DNA of 21,441 bases. It comes from a virus. The stretch covers positions 1 through 21,441 of IMG/VR virus record IMGVR_UViG_3300009703_001672; one strand, 5' to 3'. A program made the position numbers and the translations under genes. Below, in pieces: positions 1 to 6,905 of the stretch; within the stretch, counting starts at the first letter, position 1; each line of letters begins with the position of its first letter. The notes under the pieces were generated by a model. That model had not been told where the DNA came from. It was given only the letters and a program-made list of their open reading frames with translations, and ran no database searches.

Positions 1-2
1 CT

Positions 3-473
3 GGAGATACTAAGGGAGTAAGTAAGCAATTCTCCCCTGTACCCTATAATGTGAGTTTTGAATTATTTGTAATGGTAAAGAATTCGGATGATGGTATACA
101 GATCATTGAGCAAATATTGCCGACATTCTCTCCTTCATATACAATGACGATAAAAGATTCGTCGGAACTAAAAAATAGTCAGGATGTACCTATTGTACTA
201 GATTCAGTAAGTTATGAGGATTCGTATGAGGGGGATTTTGCAACAAGAAGAGCTATAGTATATACCCTGAGTTTTACAGCCTCTGTACAATTATATGGCC
301 CTGTTACATCGCAAGGTATTATTAAGAAAGTTGATACCTCAATGTATGCTGATGTACCCGTCAACTCACCAAATAGAAAACAAACATACTCAGTCGAACC
401 AGATCCCGTAACCGCCACAGAGAACGATGATTTTGGATTCACTGATTCTTGGAGTAATTGGGAAGATGCATAA
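3..473 (+). CDS. gp15: T4 gp15-like tail sheath stabiliser/completion protein, 5' truncated
   Basis: The reading frame is open to the window's left edge (first full codon at base 3), so this is the C-terminal part of a longer protein; the GTG at 51 is internal, not a start. In T4, gp15 caps the head-proximal end of the contractile tail and joins it to the head. The match rests on remembered T4 gp15 features: a segment ending in the motif IIEQILP followed by F-P-Y/F (T4 has IVEQILPYFQP), then a strand with VPIVLDSV and E/D-GD-RR, then YTLSFTASVQLYGPV (T4 has WSLTFEVNGWMYPPV). About 157 residues are visible; T4 gp15 is about 270. The tail ends in an acidic, aromatic stretch (DDFGFTDSWSNWEDA). 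Its position just ahead of the terminase genes matches the T4 order 15-16-17, apart from the inserted fibre gene. Confidence 0.85.
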   Translation, partial: GDTKGVSKQFSPVPYNVSFELFVMVKNSDDGIQIIEQILPTFSPSYTMTIKDSSELKNSQDVPIVLDSVSYEDSYEGDFATRRAIVYTLSFTASVQLYGPVTSQGIIKKVDTSMYADVPVNSPNRKQTYSVEPDPVTATENDDFGFTDSWSNWEDA

Positions 474-476
474 CAA

Positions 477-492
477 GCTAAAGCGCTAAAGC
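477..492 (+). repeat. tandem 8-bp direct repeat GCTAAAGC x2
   Basis: Two perfect head-to-tail copies of GCTAAAGC lie between the gp15 stop (471-473) and the next start (509). They sit just upstream of the purine-rich AAGGAAGAAG ribosome binding site. The function is unknown. A comparable 9-bp tandem repeat follows the large terminase gene. Confidence 0.6.
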
Positions 493-508
493 GTAAAAGG
501 AAGAAGAA

Positions 509-2284
509 ATGGCATTAACAAAAGTAAAAAATTCAAACCTAGAGGATGCAGATTTAGTTGCTCTGGCGGGTAATGATGGATCCGCTTTAACTGGTGTAGT
601 TAAAACCGGTGATATCGGAACGACTGTTCAGGCATATGATGCTACCATCATGGTTGATGCAGATATCGGAACGACTGTTCAGGCATATGATGCTACCATC
701 ATGGTTGATGCAGATATCGGAACGACTGTTCAGGCATATGACGCAGACCTGACAACTCTCGCAACCAATGGCATTGGCACATCAGCTAATCAGATTGTTC
801 AACTCAATGGGTCGGCAGAATTGCCAGCAGTATCGGGTGCTAACCTGACTAACCTACCCGCATCTGGCGGCACTATCACAGCAACAGCATCAGGTGCTTT
901 GGCTAATGGTGATAAGGTTATATTGAATACGGATGGTACTGTTAGTGTTATCGTAGGTACTGCGGAGGGTGCAGGCACTGCGGCTGTGTTTGAAAGTGGT
1001 GATACACCCTATATCTCAGCTACATTTGATTCTAACTCAAATAAAATAGTAATAGCTTATAAGGATGATCTAAACTCTGGCTACGGCACAGCAGTAGTTG
1101 GCACAGTATCTGGAACAAGTATTAGCTTCGGAACTCCAGTAGTATTTGAAAGTGCTAATTCAATCAATATCTCAGCAACATTCGATTCTAACTCAAATAA
1201 AATAGTAATAGCTTATAAGGATGGTGGAAACTCCTACTACGGTACAGCCGTAGTTGGAACAGTTTCAGGAACAAGTATCAGCTTCGGTACTCCAGTTTCA
1301 TTAAGTCTGTATTCAAACTATATCTCAGCTACATTTGATTCAAACTCAAATAAAGTTGTAATCGCTTATGCGGATGCTGGAATCAATATGTACGGTACAG
1401 CAGTGGTTGGTACAGTATCTGGAACAAGTATTAGCTTCGGAACTCCAGTAGTGTTTGAGAGTGCTGGTACAGACTATAACTCACCTACATTTGATTCAAA
1501 CTCAAATAAAGTAGTTATCGCTTATAGGGATATTTTGAACTCTAACTACGGTACTGCCGTAGTAGGTACAGTCTCAGGGACATCAATTAGTTTTGGTACT
1601 GCGGTTGTATTTGAAAGTGCTCAGGTAAGTTATCCCTCAGCTACATTTGATTCTAACTCAAATAAAATAGTTCTCGTTTATAGGGATGATGGAAACTATG
1701 ACTACGGCACAGCAGTAGTTGGTACAGTCTCAGGAACATCAATCAGTTTTGGTACTCCCGTGGTCTTTGAGAGTGCTCTTTCAAACTGGAACTCAGCTAC
1801 ATTCGATTCAAACTATAATAAAGTTATAATTGCTTATCATGATGGTGGAAACTCCTACTACGGTACAGCCGTAGTTGGAACAGTTTCAGGAACAAGTATC
1901 AGCTTCGGTACTCCAGTGGTATTTGAAAGTGCTGGTACAGACTATATCTCAGCAACATTCGATTCTAATTCAAATAAAGTAGTCATTGCTTATAGGGATG
2001 GTGGGAACTTAAGCTCTTACTACGGTACAGGCATCGTCTACAGCCTTGCCAGCACAACTCTAACTGACACAAACTTCATTGGTATCTCAGATGCAGCTTA
2101 CTCTAATACAGCGACAGCGACAATCCAGACAGAAGGTGCAACAGATGATGCTCAGGTAGGTCTAACAATAGGCACTGAGTATTATGTGCAAAACGATGGA
2201 ACGCTAGGTACTACTGCAGGCTCTTTCACTGTCAAAGCAGGTATAGCCCTCTCAGCAACTAAACTACTTATTAGAAGAACATAG
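509..2284 (+). CDS. tail fibre / receptor-binding protein with a predicted seven-bladed beta-propeller
   Basis: 591 residues in three parts. Residues 1-155 carry a threefold 17-residue repeat (DIGTTVQAYDATIMVDA) and a linker like those of marine phage tail-fibre proteins. Residues about 158-510 are seven repeats of roughly 50 residues, each with ATFDSNSNK-(V/I)VIAY-x-D and YGTAVVGTVSGTSISFGTP followed by VVFESA. Seven such all-beta repeats suggest a seven-bladed propeller. Residues about 517-591 form a C-terminal module (FIGISDAAYS, EYYVQNDGTL, AGIALSATKLL) seen at the ends of many marine phage structural proteins. The frameworks are almost identical, while the loops after FESA and inside AY-D..N..YG differ between repeats, as expected for a binding surface. 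No signal peptide is seen. The start ATG follows AAGGAAGAAG. The likely role is host recognition, inferred from architecture and from insertion between gp15 and the terminase. Confidence 0.78.
   Translation: MALTKVKNSNLEDADLVALAGNDGSALTGVVKTGDIGTTVQAYDATIMVDADIGTTVQAYDATIMVDADIGTTVQAYDADLTTLATNGIGTSANQIVQLNGSAELPAVSGANLTNLPASGGTITATASGALANGDKVILNTDGTVSVIVGTAEGAGTAAVFESGDTPYISATFDSNSNKIVIAYKDDLNSGYGTAVVGTVSGTSISFGTPVVFESANSINISATFDSNSNKIVIAYKDGGNSYYGTAVVGTVSGTSISFGTPVSLSLYSNYISATFDSNSNKVVIAYADAGINMYGTAVVGTVSGTSISFGTPVVFESAGTDYNSPTFDSNSNKVVIAYRDILNSNYGTAVVGTVSGTSISFGTAVVFESAQVSYPSATFDSNSNKIVLVYRDDGNYDYGTAVVGTVSGTSISFGTPVVFESALSNWNSATFDSNYNKVIIAYHDGGNSYYGTAVVGTVSGTSISFGTPVVFESAGTDYISATFDSNSNKVVIAYRDGGNLSSYYGTGIVYSLASTTLTDTNFIGISDAAYSNTATATIQTEGATDDAQVGLTIGTEYYVQNDGTLGTTAGSFTVKAGIALSATKLLIRRT
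611..745 (+). repeat. 51-bp tandem repeat in the fibre gene
   Basis: Copies start at 611, 662 and 713 (period 51 bp, 17 codons). The first two are essentially identical at the DNA level. The third diverges after about 30 bases, where DATIMV becomes DADLTT. Near-perfect DNA identity implies recent duplication or ongoing homogenisation. Confidence 0.9.
983..2035 (+). repeat. seven ~150-bp repeats encoding propeller blades
   Basis: Seven in-frame units of about 150 bp share long stretches of DNA identity, such as the ACATTYGATTC...AACTCAAATAAA core and the segment encoding GTVSGTSISFGTP. Differences cluster in two short windows per unit. The pattern suits expansion or contraction and loop shuffling by recombination. 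Confidence 0.85.
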
Positions 2285-2329
2285 TAAACATTTCAAACCC
2301 AGTTTATCCAGAGAAACCATAATATCTAC

Positions 2330-2704
2330 ATGAAACTCGATGAAACTTTTAATATAGAGCCCCAAGTCTTAACAACCTACGAGAAGCAAGAGGTTGTTAA
2401 GTCGGATTCTATGGAAGTCGACATTAAGAATGATTATGACTATGCTCGAGAAAATTATTATAATTTAATTGAGAATGGTAATGTAGCACTCGAGGATCTA
2501 ATAGAACTCGCTAAGCAGAGCGAGCATCCTCGAGCATATGAAGTTGTGGGTCAATTGATTAAAACCCTTGGGGATACTACCTCTCATATCTCCACGCTTC
2601 ACGAAAAGCAAATGAAGCTCAATGCCTCTAAACCAGAAAAAGTAACTAACAATAATCTTTTTGTGGGGTCGGCTACTGATCTCCTGGATTTGATTAAAAA
2701 GTGA
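2330..2704 (+). CDS. gp16: T4 gp16-like small terminase subunit
   Basis: 124 residues. The small terminase recognises phage DNA and stimulates the gp17 motor during headful packaging. The family is recognised by the central helical block (DYDYARENYYNLIENG, then ALEDLIELAKQ, then HPRAYEVVGQLIKT) and by the C-terminal NLFVGSATDLLDLIKK, both typical of gp16 in T4-like phages of cyanobacteria and pelagic bacteria. The length is a little below T4 gp16 (about 164). The acidic N-terminus is of unknown role. The ribosome binding site is weak (AGAGAAACC). It lies just ahead of a small inserted gene and gp17, as in T4 apart from the insertion. Confidence 0.87.
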   Translation: MKLDETFNIEPQVLTTYEKQEVVKSDSMEVDIKNDYDYARENYYNLIENGNVALEDLIELAKQSEHPRAYEVVGQLIKTLGDTTSHISTLHEKQMKLNASKPEKVTNNNLFVGSATDLLDLIKK

Positions 2705-2705
2705 T

Positions 2706-2981
2706 ATGTACCATTATTATATTATTAAAGTTCGAAACTCTCTTATTAAAGTTGGTATAACTAAGAATTTATCACAAAGACTTAAAGCGTATAGGACAGC
2801 AGACCCATTACTTGTATACTATAAAACGTATGATTTGGAAATGGATAAAAAGACTATTTTATTTAAAGAGCGTGAAATATTGTCGGAGCTTAGGAGGTGG
2901 TATACATGTCGATCAGAAACCATTGAATCGGATAACCCCCGTGCTATAGAAATGATAGTTGATGGTATAATATATGAGTGA
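2706..2981 (+). CDS. small GIY-YIG / T5orf172 (MUG113)-type protein
   Basis: 91 residues. The N-terminal YHYYIIKV strand, then KVGITKNLSQRLKAYR (V16-G17-I18, conserved Arg25), FKEREILSEL (Glu55/Glu57) and RRWYTCRSE follow the layout of the minimal GIY-YIG nuclease fold of the T5orf172/MUG113 families. Glu in the ERE helix could be the catalytic acid; this is inference from fold pattern. It begins one base after the gp16 stop and overlaps gp17 by 8 bases, so it is probably translated by coupling; no ribosome binding site is obvious. No DNA-binding domain follows the fold, unlike typical Seg-type homing endonucleases. It could be a degenerate homing element, a packaging-related nuclease or a structural remnant. 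Confidence 0.68.
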   Translation: MYHYYIIKVRNSLIKVGITKNLSQRLKAYRTADPLLVYYKTYDLEMDKKTILFKEREILSELRRWYTCRSETIESDNPRAIEMIVDGIIYE

Positions 2982-4524
2982 TCCATACCTAAATAACCCC
3001 TTTCTAACAAAGAGGTTAAGTACACATTCCTACACTGAAGAACAAATCATCGAGTTCAAGAAATGTGCAGAGGATATACATTATTTTGCAGAAAATTATT
3101 TCACCATAGTTCATATCGATCGTGGTAAAATTAAAATCCCCCTTTACGATTATCAAAAGAAATTATTAAAACAGTTTGAGAAAGAGCGCTTTAATATAGT
3201 TACTCAATCTAGGCAGTCAGGTAAAACAACTACAACGACTGTATTTGTTCTTCATTACATACTGTTCAATAAAGATAAAACGGTTGCCATCCTTGCTAAT
3301 AAGGGAGATACTTCACAAGAAATTCTTGCTCGAATTCAACTTGCATTTGAACTCATTCCGAATTGGCTCAAACCCAATGTTGTTGAGTGGAATAAAAGAA
3401 CTGTTGAATTTGAGAATGGTTGTCGAATTATGGCAAGAGCCACATCGTCTTCCTCTATTCGTGGTCAGAGTGTTGCATGCTTAATAATCGACGAAGCAGC
3501 ATTTGTAGAGAGGTGGGATGAATTTTATAAATCTACTTATCCTACAATCGCCAGCGGTAAAGAAAGTAAGGTTATATTAGTATCAACGGTCAATAAACTC
3601 AATCACTTCAATGCCATCCGGGTTAAGGCAGAGCGTGGGGAGAATGAATTTGTGCCATTTGAGGTAAAATGGGATGATGTTCCCGAAAGAGATGAGGCAT
3701 GGAAAGATCAAACCATTGCCAACACATCCCTCGAAGATTTTATGCAGGAGCATGAGAATGTTGCTCTTGGTTCGTCAAATACGTTAATATCGTCTTGGGT
3801 ACTTAGAAATATTATTACGACAGAACCAATTGAAATAGTTGATTGTGTCAGATACTTTGATAAACCTATTACGGGGAATAAGTATATAATAACGGTAGAT
3901 ACTTCTCACGGGAAGGGGCTCGATTATTCTGTCTCCACTGTATTCGATATTACACAATACCCCATTAAACAGGTTGCAGTATTTCGAGATAATAAAACCT
4001 CCTCCAAGGTATATACAAGGATTATTCATAATCTTGGAATACAGTATAATAATGCTCACATCTTAGTGGAATCAAATGATATTGGTCATACCGTAGTTAA
4101 TGAATTAAATTATGAATACGAATATGAAAATTTAATATCGGAAAAAACTAGTAATGAAAAATATGCTCTAGGGGTTCGTACAACAAAATCAACCAAGCGT
4201 ATAGGTTGTTCTATATTATCGGATTTAATTGCAAATAATAAACTTATTATACAAGATGAAAATACGGTAATGGAACTTTCCAATTTCGTCTCCCGTGGAT
4301 CATCATATGAGGCAGAAAGAGGTACAACTGATGATATTGTCATGACCCTTGTTATGCTTGCATGGTATACTACAATAGAAAATTTTGAATATTTGAGTTC
4401 TATAAATATAGATGATCTTTATCAAGAAAAATATACAGAGATAGATGATATTATACCCCCCATTATGACTACAGAAGAGCCCACCGGATACTATGAAGCT
4501 GGTGATTATTGGGTTAAACCTTAA
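2974..4524 (+). CDS. gp17: T4 gp17-like large terminase (packaging ATPase-nuclease)
   Basis: 516 residues. Gp17 docks on the portal, pumps DNA into the prohead by ATP hydrolysis and cuts the concatemer. The ATPase domain has Walker A SRQSGKTT (79-86), Walker B CLIIDEAAF (D173, E174) and coupling motif VSTVN (204-206). The RNase H-like nuclease domain shows three acidic positions: D309 in IITVDTSHG, E366 in ILVESNDIG and D453/D454 in TTDDIVMTL. The segment QEHENVALGSSNTLIS between the domains is typical of T4-type TerL. Length is slightly short of T4 (610). The ATG lies inside the end of the preceding gene (8-base overlap), suggesting coupled translation. The portal gene follows directly rather than sheath and tube genes. 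Confidence 0.97.
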   Translation: MSDPYLNNPFLTKRLSTHSYTEEQIIEFKKCAEDIHYFAENYFTIVHIDRGKIKIPLYDYQKKLLKQFEKERFNIVTQSRQSGKTTTTTVFVLHYILFNKDKTVAILANKGDTSQEILARIQLAFELIPNWLKPNVVEWNKRTVEFENGCRIMARATSSSSIRGQSVACLIIDEAAFVERWDEFYKSTYPTIASGKESKVILVSTVNKLNHFNAIRVKAERGENEFVPFEVKWDDVPERDEAWKDQTIANTSLEDFMQEHENVALGSSNTLISSWVLRNIITTEPIEIVDCVRYFDKPITGNKYIITVDTSHGKGLDYSVSTVFDITQYPIKQVAVFRDNKTSSKVYTRIIHNLGIQYNNAHILVESNDIGHTVVNELNYEYEYENLISEKTSNEKYALGVRTTKSTKRIGCSILSDLIANNKLIIQDENTVMELSNFVSRGSSYEAERGTTDDIVMTLVMLAWYTTIENFEYLSSINIDDLYQEKYTEIDDIIPPIMTTEEPTGYYEAGDYWVKP

Positions 4525-4526
4525 GA

Positions 4527-4551
4527 ACTTTAAGCACTTTAAGCACTTTAG
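4527..4551 (+). repeat. 9-bp tandem repeat ACTTTAAGC, 2.8 copies
   Basis: Copies start at 4527, 4536 and 4545, the last truncated to ACTTTAG. They lie immediately after the gp17 stop and before the late-type promoter of gp20. The role is unknown. It marks the spot where T4 carries genes 18 and 19. Confidence 0.65.
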
Positions 4552-4562
4552 AAATAATATAT

Positions 4563-4570
4563 TATAAATA
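4563..4570 (+). promoter_or_regulatory. T4-type late promoter TATAAATA before the portal gene
   Basis: This is an exact match to the TATAAATA box recognised by gp55-family late sigma factors, one of which is encoded in this window. Only five bases separate it from the portal ATG (4576), so initiation 6-7 bases downstream would start the RNA at or near the start codon. No Shine-Dalgarno sequence is present before that ATG. Confidence 0.65.
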
Positions 4571-4575
4571 CCTAT

Positions 4576-6060
4576 ATGGCAGAAAAAAATAGTTTATTCG
4601 GATTTTCGTTTAAGAAAAAGAAAAAAGAGAACGAAAGTTTCATAGTACCTTCGTCGGACGATGGTGCCTTAGATATTGGTATTTCCGGATTTTTCGGATC
4701 TGCCATTAATGCTAAGCCCGATACCGCGGCTACCGAAAACGGATTAATAGAACAATACAGAAATTTAACTTTTGTTGCAGAGGTTGATCAAGCAGTAGAA
4801 GATATTATTAATGAAGCTATTATTTCCGATTCTAGTACTTCACAATCTGTGAGTATATCGGTTGTTGATCCAGATTATTCGGACGAAGTAAAAAAATTAA
4901 TAAATGATGAGTTTGATACTGTTCTAAGACTCATGAATTTTAATGCTCAGGGACATGAAATATTCCGAAATTGGTATATAGATGGAAGAATATATTATCA
5001 TAAGATAATAGATCACAAATCTTCGAAGAAGGGATTATTAGAATTAAGATCCATTAATCCGACTGAGATTAAAAAAGTTAGAGAAGTATCTAAGGAATTA
5101 GATCCAGTTTCTCGAGTTGAAATTATTAAGGGTGTTGAAGAGTATTATGTATTCGGAGATGGTCACAATCAATTAAAGATTTCGCCAGATGCAATATGCT
5201 ATGCATCATCCGGTCTCATTGATAGATCCAGTGGTATGGTTTTGAGTCATCTTCACAAGGCTATTAGACCAGCAAATCAGTTAAGAATGACCGAAAATGC
5301 ACAGGTCATATACAGACTTGCACGTGCTCCAGAGAGAAGAATATTTTATATCGATGTTGGTAATATGCCAAAAGCTAAGGCAGAGCAACATCTCAAAGAT
5401 ATAATGGATCGCTACCGAAATAAAATGGTATATGATGCCAATACTGGTGCACTGACTAACTCTACCGATCAAATGAGTATGATGGAGGATTTTTGGCTTC
5501 CTCGTCGCGAAGGTAATAAAGGTACAGAAATCACTACACTCCCGGCAGGAACTAATCTTGCTGATATTGATGATTTAATTTACTTTCAAAAGAAATTATT
5601 TAAATCTCTTAATGTACCGGTTTCGCGACTAGATTCGGAGTCTACATATACATTTGGTTCGGGATCTGAAGTTACGAGAGATGAGGTTAAATTCTCTAAG
5701 TTTATATCCAAACTTCGTAGGAAATTTACTGCAACATTTGATGATCTTCTTCGTACACAGCTTCTTCTTAAGGGTGTTATTACTGAAGCTGAATGGGATA
5801 AATTGAAAGAAGTATTAATTTACAATTTCAGTGAAGATAATTACTACGCAGAATTAAAAGATTCTGAAATCTTGAAGGAGCGTATATCAACCCTCGAATC
5901 ATTGGAACCTTATGTCGGAAAATACTACTCAAATGATTATGTGAGGAAAGTAATTCTCAAACAGACGGATGAGGAAGTATTAGATATAAATGATAAGATA
6001 AAAGAAGAAGAAAAGGATCCTATGTATCAGGAACCAGAAGAAGATGAAGATAACTATTAA
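4576..6060 (+). CDS. gp20: T4 gp20-like portal vertex protein
   Basis: 494 residues. The portal is a dodecameric ring at one capsid vertex: it nucleates prohead assembly, is the channel for DNA and the seat for terminase and neck. Recognised by ENGLIEQYRNLTFVAEVDQAVEDIINEAI near the N-terminus, YRNKMVYDANTG and MMEDFWLPRREGNKGTEI in the middle, and SRLDSESTYTFG then the helical RDEVKFSKFISKLRRKF toward the C-terminus, all hallmarks of T4-type portals. The N-terminus is lysine-rich and the C-terminus very acidic. Length is near the T4 value of 524. Translation probably starts without a ribosome binding site. It is followed by the core peptide and protease genes, the normal T4 order. Confidence 0.96.
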   Translation: MAEKNSLFGFSFKKKKKENESFIVPSSDDGALDIGISGFFGSAINAKPDTAATENGLIEQYRNLTFVAEVDQAVEDIINEAIISDSSTSQSVSISVVDPDYSDEVKKLINDEFDTVLRLMNFNAQGHEIFRNWYIDGRIYYHKIIDHKSSKKGLLELRSINPTEIKKVREVSKELDPVSRVEIIKGVEEYYVFGDGHNQLKISPDAICYASSGLIDRSSGMVLSHLHKAIRPANQLRMTENAQVIYRLARAPERRIFYIDVGNMPKAKAEQHLKDIMDRYRNKMVYDANTGALTNSTDQMSMMEDFWLPRREGNKGTEITTLPAGTNLADIDDLIYFQKKLFKSLNVPVSRLDSESTYTFGSGSEVTRDEVKFSKFISKLRRKFTATFDDLLRTQLLLKGVITEAEWDKLKEVLIYNFSEDNYYAELKDSEILKERISTLESLEPYVGKYYSNDYVRKVILKQTDEEVLDINDKIKEEEKDPMYQEPEEDEDNY

Positions 6061-6078
6061 CCAATGGGAAATTAAAAA

Positions 6079-6228
6079 GTGGAATTAATTGATAAAATTA
6101 AAACAGATAATTTAGTTGCAGCGAAAACAACGTTCAAAGACATAATGTCAGATAAAGTTATAGATAAACTAGAGCAAATGAAAAAAGATATTGGTTCTAA
6201 TTTATATAAAAATCGGGAAGAAAAATGA
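6079..6228 (+). CDS. small prohead core protein, gp67/gp68-like
   Basis: A 49-residue frame starting with GTG at 6079, preceded by GGGAA eight bases upstream and bounded by an in-frame TAA at 6073. It ends with TGA overlapping the protease ATG (ATGA, 6225-6228). The product begins MELIDKIKTDNLVAAKTTF and continues with KDIMSDKVIDKLEQMKK, a charged amphipathic helical peptide. Position between portal and protease is where T4 has core genes 67 and 68, and short proteins of the form MELI-KIK-...-FKDIM-KV are found there in related phages. The likely role is in the internal scaffold degraded by gp21. No catalytic motif is present. Gene identity rests on position plus the helical, charged character. 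Confidence 0.66.
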   Translation: MELIDKIKTDNLVAAKTTFKDIMSDKVIDKLEQMKKDIGSNLYKNREEK

Positions 6229-6851
6229 AACTCATAACAGAACTTCTAGATCATGATTTAAATATATTAACAGAGGGTAAGGGTAAAACCCTTCATATTG
6301 AGGGAGTGTTTCTTCAATCTTCTGTGAAAAATAGAAATGGTCGAATATATCCAAAAGAGATAATGTCTCGAGAAGTTCGACGTTTCATCAATGAAGAAAT
6401 TAAGAATAAAAGAAGTATTGGGGAATTAAATCATCCACCAAATCCAACACTTAATCCAGAGAGAGCTTCACATTTAATTACATCTCTTCAAGAGTCAGGC
6501 AACGATTACATAGGTAAAGCAAAAATCCTAGATACCCCAATGGGTAATATTGTTCGTGGACTACTTGAGGGTGGAGTTAAACTAGGTGTATCTTCCCGTG
6601 GATTAGGATCACTAACCAAAAAAGGTGGTGCATCTGTAGTTGGGAATGACTTTAAATTAAGTACAATTGATATTGTAGCCGATCCATCGGCACCTTCTGC
6701 GTTTGTCGAGGGAATAATGGAAAACGCAGAATGGGTTTATGATGATGTCCTTGGATATCAGAGTATTCGGAATTCTATTAGGGAAACACCTTCTAAGCAT
6801 CTCGAAGAAAAGAAATTAGAAGTGTTTAGTAATTTTATAAATAAATTATAA
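6225..6851 (+). CDS. gp21: T4 gp21-like prohead core protease
   Basis: 208 residues, close to T4 gp21 (212). This serine protease sits in the prohead core, activates on assembly and cleaves scaffold, core peptides and capsid protein so that the head can mature. The herpes-assemblin-like fold is recognised by NRNGRIYPKEIM (37-47), GELNHPPNPTLNPERASH (catalytic His70), GVSSRGLGSL (nucleophile Ser123 or Ser124) and STIDIVADPSAPSAF (conserved acidic region 149-153). It starts with a four-base overlap to the core peptide. A non-coding stretch with a late promoter follows before the scaffold gene. Confidence 0.95.
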   Translation: MKLITELLDHDLNILTEGKGKTLHIEGVFLQSSVKNRNGRIYPKEIMSREVRRFINEEIKNKRSIGELNHPPNPTLNPERASHLITSLQESGNDYIGKAKILDTPMGNIVRGLLEGGVKLGVSSRGLGSLTKKGGASVVGNDFKLSTIDIVADPSAPSAFVEGIMENAEWVYDDVLGYQSIRNSIRETPSKHLEEKKLEVFSNFINKL

Positions 6852-6861
6852 TTAAATTTTT

Positions 6862-6869
6862 TATAAATA
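6862..6869 (+). promoter_or_regulatory. T4-type late promoter TATAAATA before the scaffold gene
   Basis: Exact TATAAATA in the 54-base AT-rich gap between the protease and scaffold genes. An RNA starting about 6876 would have a roughly 30-base leader ending in the strong Shine-Dalgarno AGGAGA before ATG 6906. This is a normal late promoter for scaffold and capsid expression. Confidence 0.78.
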
Positions 6870-6905
6870 ATTATACATATTATATGTTTACATTAGGAGA
6901 AAACA

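Noticed and set aside
51-53. GTG 51 as the start of the first gene
   Set aside because: The same frame is open upstream to the window edge and the gp15 family is much longer at the N-terminus, so the gene is truncated by the window.
4401-4408. TATAAATA inside the terminase gene as a late promoter
   Set aside because: It encodes the Ile-Asn-Ile stretch of gp17, lies over 100 bases from the next start, and an identical box sits in the proper intergenic place at 4563. It may still be weakly active.
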